Part shown: positions 7,439-12,499 of the stretch, in pieces | How positions within the stretch are numbered: the first letter of the stretch is position 1 | Layout: every line of letters starts with the position of its first letter | NCBI GenBank assembly: GCA_004356305.1 | Contig: SMXJ01000003.1 | Location: 1-12,499 of the forward strand | Source of the DNA: Bacteroidota bacterium | Lineage (GTDB): Bacteria > Bacteroidota > Bacteroidia > Flavobacteriales > Flavobacteriaceae | Direction of reading: 5' to 3' | DNA: 12,499 nt | Made by a program: the position numbers and the translations under genes | The notes under the pieces: model-generated | Database searches by the model: none | What the model saw: only the letters and a program-made list of their open reading frames with translations | Told to the model about the DNA's origin: nothing

Positions 7439-8866
7439 TTAGAATTGAAAATAGATAAAAGCCTCTTTGGGTTCGGCATAGCGAATGATTAAAAGTATGA
7501 GTGTGTAATAAACGATCCAGCGTGCAGGTCGTGGTAATTTCATTTCTAATTTCTGAAGTGGATAATCCCATTTTCGGGCCGCTATTTCGGCGATGAGAAT
7601 AAACACCAAATAGAATAGTTCGTACCCGATCAATGTGGTGAAAGCACCATCCATTGTAAGACTGAAGATCCGTTTCAGAAATAAAGAAACTTGCTCCATA
7701 TCATCAGCCCTGAACAATAAAGCCGATAGTACATATATGACAAAAACGTATAGACCGCTGAGTATCCATGGAGCGGATTGCAATTTTCGTTGGAGTGTTT
7801 TTTTATTCCTGAAAAGCGGCAATCTCTCGATGATCAGGGCCATACCGTTCAACATTCCGAGGATGATAAACGTCCAATTGGCACCATGCCATAACCCAAC
7901 CAAAGTGAACGTGAGCAATAAACCGAAGGCCCGTGTGCTGGGCGTGATCCTTTTAGATATTTTCATAAAAGGGATGTACACATAGTCTGTAAACCATCGG
8001 GTTAATGTGATATGCCAACGCAACCAAAATTCCGAAATAGTGCGGGCAAAATAGGGGAGGTTGAAGTTTTTATTCAGTTTAAACCCGAACAATTTTGCCG
8101 TCCCGATCGCGATATCGGTATAACCTGAAAAGTCACAATATATCTGGAAACAGAACAATACAAGGGCAAAAACTAATGTGATGCTATTATAGCCTTCAGG
8201 GTTGTTAAATACCATCGTGACTGCTATCCCGAGTTTTTCGGCTACAATTATCTTTTTAAAGAGCCCCCATAAAATTTGGCGTAATCCTTCCCTGGTAGTT
8301 TGCAGATCGAAACTGCGTTTATTTTCAAACTGCGGGAGCAGATGCCTTGCCTTTTCGATGGGCCCGGCCACAAGCTGTGGAAAGAATCCGACGAAGCACA
8401 AAAATTCAAGTAGGTTTTTGGTGGGCTTGGATTTCTTGAGATATACATCTATGGTATAGCTCATGGTTTGGAAGGTATAGAAACTTAAGCCTAACGGGAT
8501 GGCAATATTCCAAAAAGTATAACCGGTTGTGACTTCAATTCCGAAGAGCTCCTCAAAACTCTCCATAAAAAAGTTGAAATACTTAAAGGTGAAGAGCACC
8601 CCGAGATTCCAGAAGATACTTACCCATAGATACAATTTCTGCCTGCTTTTCTTGTTTGTCCCGGAAATAGCCCTACCTGCTATAAAGTCGATAACCGAGC
8701 TCAATATCAACAATCCCAAAAACCGCCAATCCCATAAACCATAAAAGGTATAGCTGGCAAGTAGTAGTAGAATGTTTTGTGCATTTCGACGTTTCGTACC
8801 AATGGCCCAATACGCCAAATACACAATGACCAAAAAGAATCCAAAATCGAAGGAGTTAAACAACAC
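7439..8866 (-). CDS. MBOAT family O-acyltransferase (AlgI/DltB type)
   Basis: A polytopic inner-membrane acyltransferase that moves acyl groups toward an exported substrate, as AlgI does for alginate and DltB for teichoic acid. The 475-residue length and the block order fit the family: MLFNSFDF start, PLGLSFYTFQTMSY (124-137), PQLVAGPI (163-170), DFSGYTDIAIG (245-255), FWLRWHITLTRWFTDYVYIP (280-299) and GLWHGANW (324-331), whose H327 is the expected catalytic histidine; H285 is the second conserved histidine. The start is GTG at 8864-8866, as it gives the familiar MLFNSFDF beginning. It heads a two-gene leftward unit with the SGNH-like protein. The gene lies just beyond a strong leftward terminator, so it needs its own promoter in only about 25 nt; I see none of good quality there. 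The acylated substrate is unknown. Confidence 0.92.
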   Translation of the reverse strand: MLFNSFDFGFFLVIVYLAYWAIGTKRRNAQNILLLLASYTFYGLWDWRFLGLLILSSVIDFIAGRAISGTNKKSRQKLYLWVSIFWNLGVLFTFKYFNFFMESFEELFGIEVTTGYTFWNIAIPLGLSFYTFQTMSYTIDVYLKKSKPTKNLLEFLCFVGFFPQLVAGPIEKARHLLPQFENKRSFDLQTTREGLRQILWGLFKKIIVAEKLGIAVTMVFNNPEGYNSITLVFALVLFCFQIYCDFSGYTDIAIGTAKLFGFKLNKNFNLPYFARTISEFWLRWHITLTRWFTDYVYIPFMKISKRITPSTRAFGLLLTFTLVGLWHGANWTFIILGMLNGMALIIERLPLFRNKKTLQRKLQSAPWILSGLYVFVIYVLSALLFRADDMEQVSLFLKRIFSLTMDGAFTTLIGYELFYLVFILIAEIAARKWDYPLQKLEMKLPRPARWIVYYTLILLIIRYAEPKEAFIYFQF

Positions 8867-8889
8867 TTAGTTGGAATATTTGATGGCTA

Positions 8890-8922
8890 ATATAAAAAAA
8901 GGCGACCATTTGATCGCCTTTT
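8890..8922 (-). terminator. Rho-independent terminator of the lipoprotein transcript
   Basis: A 9-bp stem, AAAAGGCGA (8897-8905) with TCGCCTTTT (8914-8922), encloses an 8-nt loop. Read leftward, the stem is followed by a run of seven T (8900-8894, the first four in the stem) and then more A/T. It is stronger leftward than rightward and lies 126 nt beyond the lipoprotein stop. Confidence 0.85.
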
Positions 8923-9047
8923 AGAAATGATTCTTTTGTGTACAATTTACCATCAAGCAGATCGTGATCGATTAAAACTCATCGCTTGAAGCGACTCCCG
9001 ATACTTCATCTCCCGTGGTGATCGTACCGCAATATTATGAGCCTATG

Positions 9048-10025
9048 TCAATCGATTGCCGGATAATTATACAATTCAGCTTCGACAGCCTGAAATGGAT
9101 ATGTTGGACTGAATTCGCTCATATCGAAGTCATTTAAATCTTCAAAATTGGGGGTATCATAGCAGTTTGAATCGCTTTGAAAAAGTCCTGTTAAAGTTCC
9201 GTAGCTAATGGACTCCCAACTCCAAAGACCAAACATACCGTCACAATTATTTCCATTTCCCGCTGGTTCCGTATTAAAAGAGTGAATGCCCGCCCAGTAG
9301 ACAGGATTTCCGTTGGACAAATATCCAACATTGGTAGTAATACCATCCCCACTTTTGATAAAGCAATTTGTATAATCCCCACTCGAAATACAAAAATGTT
9401 GATATCCAATACCAAGAAATTCTGTACTTCCTAACAAGGTTTGCGTGGTTATGGATCCTTCACCATCTGCCACAGAAAAGATCATATTAAAGGTTTGGGT
9501 CATTCCCGTATCCAAAAAGGGATGTCCGTTACAGTTAATGCAAGAATAGGTGCCCGAAATAGCAGTGACCGGGGCCAAGACAGTATGGTTCGCTACCAGG
9601 ATCGAAGACTTCTTACCATTGAACTGTACTTCACTAATCTCGGGATCACCGTTATCCTCGGTAAGTAAAAATTTAAAGGAGAGGTTTGGAGAAACAAATT
9701 CAAGTTCGGAAAGTTCCTCGATCTCAAACACTTTTTCGGAAGCATATACTTTATAGACATCACCAGTATGCAGATTGATAGTAGCTTTAGGATACCCCTC
9801 ATTTTTCGCAGTATTATCGGTTTCCGAAGCCTTTGGAATATTAATTTCTACGATGCCCCTGTGTTCTGAATCTAATGTTGTAAAAACCCCTTTATAGATG
9901 GCTAAATTTGAGTTTTCAGCGGTTAACTCGGCTACAATGTTCTCGGATTCCAAATTGTCCAAAGAGTCTGTCGTACATGAGAAAAACAGACCGGAAATTA
10001 CTATTAAAAGATAAAACTTTTTCAT
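9048..10025 (-). CDS. Secreted lipoprotein of unknown function, six cysteines after the lipobox
   Basis: I do not recognise the family. The chosen start, ATG at 10023-10025, gives MKKFYLLIVISGLFFSC, a clean lipoprotein signal with the acylated cysteine at 17. An upstream in-frame ATG at 10071 would add 16 residues ahead of the signal and is disfavoured. The mature part is acidic (CTTDSLDNLESEN), compatible with a surface-export signal in Bacteroidota, though not a perfect one. Residues 40-155 look like beta-rich segments. From 157 the protein has a GTYSCINCNGHP block (158-169), then C212, C221, C261 and C288, with many G, N, S and aromatic residues (YWAGIHSF at 243-250, MFGLWSWES at 264-272). 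The six cysteines could form three disulfides outside the cell. The last 35 residues are acidic. It stands alone between the M42 peptidase and the terminator at 8890-8922. Confidence 0.75.
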   Translation of the reverse strand: MKKFYLLIVISGLFFSCTTDSLDNLESENIVAELTAENSNLAIYKGVFTTLDSEHRGIVEINIPKASETDNTAKNEGYPKATINLHTGDVYKVYASEKVFEIEELSELEFVSPNLSFKFLLTEDNGDPEISEVQFNGKKSSILVANHTVLAPVTAISGTYSCINCNGHPFLDTGMTQTFNMIFSVADGEGSITTQTLLGSTEFLGIGYQHFCISSGDYTNCFIKSGDGITTNVGYLSNGNPVYWAGIHSFNTEPAGNGNNCDGMFGLWSWESISYGTLTGLFQSDSNCYDTPNFEDLNDFDMSEFSPTYPFQAVEAELYNYPAID

Positions 10026-10115
10026 AATGATTTTTATAAGAATTAAATAATACAGGGATGGCTGTTTAGACATATAATTTAAGATTAATCTTCCATTTAT
10101 CTTAGACTATTCGAC

Positions 10116-10145
10116 CAACGGTATATTTATTCGAAAATCAGGCAA
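10116..10145 (-). promoter_or_regulatory. Candidate promoter of the lipoprotein gene
   Basis: On the minus strand, TTG (10145-10143) and TACCGTTG (10123-10116; one mismatch to TAnnTTTG) are 19 nt apart, the commonest spacing. This would give a leader of about 85 nt before the ATG at 10025. Confidence 0.3.
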
Positions 10146-10177
10146 AAAGTGAGCTAAACTGACTGTTTTTAACTTCC

Positions 10178-11263
10178 TTAATCGAAATAACTGAAGGTTT
10201 CCCCGCTCTTGATTTTCAGCAATGTTTCATAAATAAGCTTTATCACGTTTTCCACATCATCCCTATGAACCATTTCTACCGTTGTGTGCATATATCGCAG
10301 CGGAAGGGAAATAAGGGCGCTCGCAACTCCCATTCCACTATAGGCAAACGCATCGGTGTCGGTACCGGTGGCTCGGGATAGTGCCGCTCTTTGGAACGGA
10401 ATGTTCTTTTCTTCCGCCGTATCGGTGATCAGGTCCCGTAGTTTTTGCTGAACCGCAGGCGCGTAAGCTACAACAGGGCCATCCCCAATTTTCGCCAGGC
10501 CTTGTTTCTTCTTATCGATCATAGGGGTAGTGGTATCGTGGGTGACGTCGGTTACGATAGCGACATTCGGATTGATCCTTTCGGCTATCATCTGTGCCCC
10601 TCGTAATCCGATCTCTTCCTGCACGGAATTGGTGATATAGAGCCCATAGGGAAGTTTCTTTTTGTTTTGGTGGAGTAAGCGGGCCACTTCAGCGATCATA
10701 AATCCGCCCATGCGGTTATCCAGCGCACGGCATACGAATTTATCTTTATTCAGTATGTGAAATTCATCCGGATATGTGATCACACATCCTACATGCACTC
10801 CCATTTTTTCCACAGCTTTTTTATTTTTAGCCCCTACATCGATAAAAATGTTTTCAGGTTTTGGCGGTTCTTCTTTTACCTTACTTCGTGTGTGGATGGC
10901 AGGCCAACCAAAAACACCTTTTATAATTCCTTTTTTCGTATGGATGTTCACAATTTTTGACGGAGCAATTTGATGGTCACTTCCGCCGTTGCGTACTACG
11001 TAAATGAGTCCGTTATCAGAAATATAGTTAACGTACCATGATATTTCATCGGCATGGCCCTCGATAACCACCTTGTATCTTGCCCTTGGATTGATAACGG
11101 CGACGGCTGTTCCATAGGTATCGGTAATGAACTCATCTACATAGGGTTTTAAGTAATCCATCCAGAGTTTTTGCCCGTCCCATTCGTAGCCGGTGGGTGC
11201 CGCATTATTGAGGTATTTTTCCAAAAAGTTGAGGGATTTTTTATTTAATATCGATCTTGCCAT
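10178..11263 (-). CDS. M42 family metallo-aminopeptidase
   Basis: Cytosolic di-metal aminopeptidases of family M42 (glutamyl aminopeptidase / TET type, sometimes labelled endoglucanase M) trim N-terminal residues from peptides, usually as large tetrahedral oligomers. The 361-residue length is normal. The five expected metal ligands can be placed: H70 in EGHADEI, D182 in ALDNRMGG, E217 in QEEIGLRGA (with E216 the catalytic base), D239 in TDVTHD and H326 in RYMHTTVE. ATGTDTDAF at 298-306 is another typical block. Residues 75-175 form the inserted dimerisation-type domain. There is no signal peptide. ATG 11261-11263 is the natural start, 22 nt after a good -7 box (11286-11293). It diverges from the DUF4294 gene, a neighbour pairing I recall in Flavobacteriaceae. 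Substrate specificity cannot be read from the sequence. Confidence 0.93.
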   Translation of the reverse strand: MARSILNKKSLNFLEKYLNNAAPTGYEWDGQKLWMDYLKPYVDEFITDTYGTAVAVINPRARYKVVIEGHADEISWYVNYISDNGLIYVVRNGGSDHQIAPSKIVNIHTKKGIIKGVFGWPAIHTRSKVKEEPPKPENIFIDVGAKNKKAVEKMGVHVGCVITYPDEFHILNKDKFVCRALDNRMGGFMIAEVARLLHQNKKKLPYGLYITNSVQEEIGLRGAQMIAERINPNVAIVTDVTHDTTTPMIDKKKQGLAKIGDGPVVAYAPAVQQKLRDLITDTAEEKNIPFQRAALSRATGTDTDAFAYSGMGVASALISLPLRYMHTTVEMVHRDDVENVIKLIYETLLKIKSGETFSYFD

Positions 11264-11285
11264 GGTGTATAGTAATTAAGAAAAC

Positions 11286-11293
11286 CAAAATTA
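11286..11293 (-). promoter_or_regulatory. -7 box for the M42 peptidase gene
   Basis: The minus strand reads TAATTTTG, an exact TAnnTTTG, 22 nt before the ATG. The nearest TTG upstream (11322-11320) is 26 nt away, longer than usual, so the -33 element is uncertain. Confidence 0.45.
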
Positions 11294-11301
11294 GCAATTT
11301 A

Positions 11302-11335
11302 TTGATAAGAACCCCATGGCAATTTTATATTTTTG
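11302..11335 (+). promoter_or_regulatory. Candidate promoter of the DUF4294 gene
   Basis: TTG at 11302-11304 and TATTTTTG (exact TAnnTTTG) at 11328-11335 are 23 nt apart. Transcription would begin near 11341, leaving about 30 nt of leader before the ATG at 11371. Confidence 0.45.
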
Positions 11336-11370
11336 GAACGATTTTGGAATAGGTTGCTACAAATAGAATA

Positions 11371-12072
11371 ATGAAGTTTTCAATTAATATGAATTCGTTG
11401 GGTCTGTTACTGATTTCGGCTACTGTTTTGGGACAGGAGATCAACCCATTGGTCGAGGTAAAAAACGACAGTACTTATTCCTTCTATTATATTATAGAGG
11501 GGGATACGATTCCCAGGGAGTTTATCGACCTGGAGGAAGTGATATTATTGAATAAGCTGGAGTTCAATTCGAAAGCGGACCGCAGGCGATATCTTATTTT
11601 ACGGCGCAAGACGCGAAAAGTATACCCTTATGCCAAATTGGCTTCAGAGCGGCTCACGACGATGACAGAACGCCTGAAAACTATAAAGAAAAGGCGGATT
11701 CGAAAAAAATATACGAAACGGGTTCAAAAGTATATCGAAGGGGAGTTTTCGGAAAGGCTAAAAAAACTAACCCGTACCGAAGGCCAGATCCTGGTAAAGC
11801 TCATCCATCGCCAAACGGGCCGGACCGCCTTCGCCTTGGTAAAGGAACTTAGAACCGGGTGGCGTGCCTTTTGGTATAATACCACGGCAAAGATGTTCGA
11901 CATCTCCCTTAAGGAAGAATACCAACCCTTTGATGTGAAGGAAGACTATTTGATAGAAGATGTTTTGGAACGTTCCTTTCGATCCAATTTATTGGAGCGA
12001 CAGGAGCCCGCCTTCGAAATAGATTATCTGAATCTCACTATCCATTGGAACGCTAAGATGTCCGGTGAGTAA
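11371..12072 (+). CDS. DUF4294 domain protein, predicted exported
   Basis: The 233-residue protein matches what I know of DUF4294, a family found mainly in Bacteroidota and of unknown function. A signal peptide is likely (residues 1-22, ending ATVLGQE); ATG at 11389 (residue 7) is an alternative start that keeps the signal. The core has KVYPYAKLA (83-91), a strongly basic, probably helical stretch rich in K and R (about 93-134), RTEGQILVKLIHRQTG (135-150) and GWRAFWYN (163-170). These conserved blocks define the family. Expected location is the periplasm or envelope. It stands alone, divergent from the M42 peptidase. No clear terminator follows it within 60 nt. Confidence 0.85.
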   Translation: MKFSINMNSLGLLLISATVLGQEINPLVEVKNDSTYSFYYIIEGDTIPREFIDLEEVILLNKLEFNSKADRRRYLILRRKTRKVYPYAKLASERLTTMTERLKTIKKRRIRKKYTKRVQKYIEGEFSERLKKLTRTEGQILVKLIHRQTGRTAFALVKELRTGWRAFWYNTTAKMFDISLKEEYQPFDVKEDYLIEDVLERSFRSNLLERQEPAFEIDYLNLTIHWNAKMSGE

Positions 12073-12158
12073 GAAATAATTTACTTGCCTATTGTTCTTA
12101 AATAAAGTACCTTGGAGGTTCGTTCATTTTTTATCGGAACTCTTTATTTTTGGGTGTT
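12073..12158. other. Gene-free spacer after the DUF4294 gene
   Basis: No ORF with coding character is visible on either strand. An isolated TATTTTTG at 12145-12152 matches the -7 consensus on the plus strand, just ahead of the first hairpin of the structured element, but it lacks a TTG within 17-23 nt (the nearest is 30 nt away). No hairpin with a T-run ends the DUF4294 transcript here. Confidence 0.5.
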
Positions 12159-12159
12159 C

Positions 12160-12238
12160 CCCCGCCTGATGCGGGGTCGGGCTTTCGCCAGTCGCTTTTT
12201 TCACTACCATTCTTTATGGCAGCGATAAATAGCTCCGA
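12160..12238. repeat. Structured intergenic element: GC hairpin plus nested long stem-loop
   Basis: First, CCCCGC (12160-12165) pairs with GCGGGG (12171-12176) around a 5-nt loop. Directly after it a nested structure can be drawn: TCGGGCT (12177-12183) with AGC-T-CCGA (12231-12238, one bulged T), then TCGCT (12192-12196) with AGCGA (12221-12225), then CCAT (12207-12210) with ATGG (12216-12219). Sequences of the type CGGGCTTTCGC followed by a variable hairpin are, from memory, dispersed many times in intergenic DNA of Flavobacteriaceae. I call it a candidate dispersed palindromic repeat; the copy number cannot be seen from one window. Confidence 0.55.
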
Positions 12239-12338
12239 CAATGGCTCAATCACCTAACACGGATTTGACTATAATCAGCATTGTTTCAATTGTTTATAAA
12301 CGGTGAATAAATAATGGTCAAAAAAGTTGAATATTGTT

Positions 12339-12370
12339 TTGGTAGAATGAAATATTGGGTTGTATATTTG
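12339..12370 (+). promoter_or_regulatory. Strong promoter, probably of a ribosomal RNA or other stable-RNA operon
   Basis: TTG (12339-12341, in a TTTTG context) and TATATTTG (12363-12370, exact TAnnTTTG) are 21 nt apart, the best promoter match in the window. The 60 nt upstream are A/T-rich with A and T tracts, compatible with an UP-like element. The TATATTTGCACCCGC string is what I remember ahead of rRNA operons in Flavobacteria. Expected transcription start is near 12376. Confidence 0.65.
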
Positions 12371-12375
12371 CACCC

Positions 12376-12499
12376 GCAAAAAGGACGAGTGACTATTATA
12401 AACACGAGTTGTTTAGTAGCGAGATTTAAGTTATTTGAAATATTGAAATTGACAGCGTATAGAGTTGATCATTTATGATCAATTTTTTACAAAGAACTA
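12376..12499 (+). ncRNA. Transcribed leader, probably of an rRNA operon (partial; structural RNA not reached)
   Basis: No ORF is present. The leader contains TTGAAATTGACAGCG (12443-12457), a string I associate with Bacteroidota 16S leaders and possibly a boxA-like antitermination or processing signal. It is followed by the inverted repeat TTGATCA (12465-12471) / TGATCAA (12476-12482) and six T (12483-12488). The sequence ends before any recognisable 16S start (the GAGTTTGATC region), so rRNA identity is inferred from the promoter and leader only. Confidence 0.45.

Noticed and set aside
6500..8866. D-alanylation (dlt) operon
   Set aside because: MBOAT plus SGNH recalls DltB-DltD, but there is no DltA ligase or DltC carrier nearby and Bacteroidota have no teichoic acids.
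8972..9037. Short minus-strand reading frame ending in GVASSDEF, possible lost C-terminus or small peptide after the lipoprotein gene
   Set aside because: Only 20 codons lie between two stops, with no start codon, and it does not join the lipoprotein frame; nothing beyond composition supports it.
10150..10177. Possible terminator after the M42 peptidase gene (AAAC...GTTT)
   Set aside because: The stem is only four A/T-rich pairs, too weak to call.

Overview
The window looks like chromosomal DNA of a gliding-type marine Bacteroidota, most likely a member of the Flavobacteriaceae. Three things point there. A gldF gene starts at the left edge. Several intergenic gaps hold the Bacteroidota -7 promoter box TAnnTTTG. 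Starts lack Shine-Dalgarno sequences and three are non-ATG (TTG for phoH, GTG for the MBOAT gene and the monooxygenase remnant). No phage, transposase, CRISPR or defence genes are visible, so this is mostly core housekeeping DNA.

Left block (1-3777). A leftward operon runs from 1734: SAM hydroxide adenosyltransferase, then two heptanucleotide repeat arrays, a small antibiotic-biosynthesis-monooxygenase-like gene, and gldF (cut by the window edge). The small gene carries an in-frame TAA at codon 63, yet 35 further codons stay open and resemble the rest of the family, ending 8 nt before gldF. Divergent from this operon, phoH and purC run rightward as a pair. The 110-nt gap between the two transcription units holds two oppositely oriented -7 boxes only 3 nt apart.

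Middle block (3784-8866). A PagL-like outer-membrane acyloxyacyl hydrolase homologue faces left. An AGCS-type sodium:amino acid symporter faces right and meets, with an 8-bp tail-to-tail overlap, a leftward pair made of an MBOAT O-acyltransferase and an SGNH-like partner with no gap between them. The pair probably O-acylates an exported glycan or other envelope substrate.

Right block (8867-12499). A strong leftward intrinsic terminator separates the MBOAT pair from a Cys-containing lipoprotein of unknown function. Next come a leftward M42 metallo-aminopeptidase and a rightward DUF4294 protein. The last 427 nt have no gene. They hold a GC-rich hairpin followed by a long nested stem-loop, probably a dispersed intergenic element, and then a near-ideal Bacteroidota promoter with a leader resembling those of rRNA operons. 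An rRNA or other stable-RNA operon probably begins just past the right edge; this is inferred, since no rRNA body is in the window.
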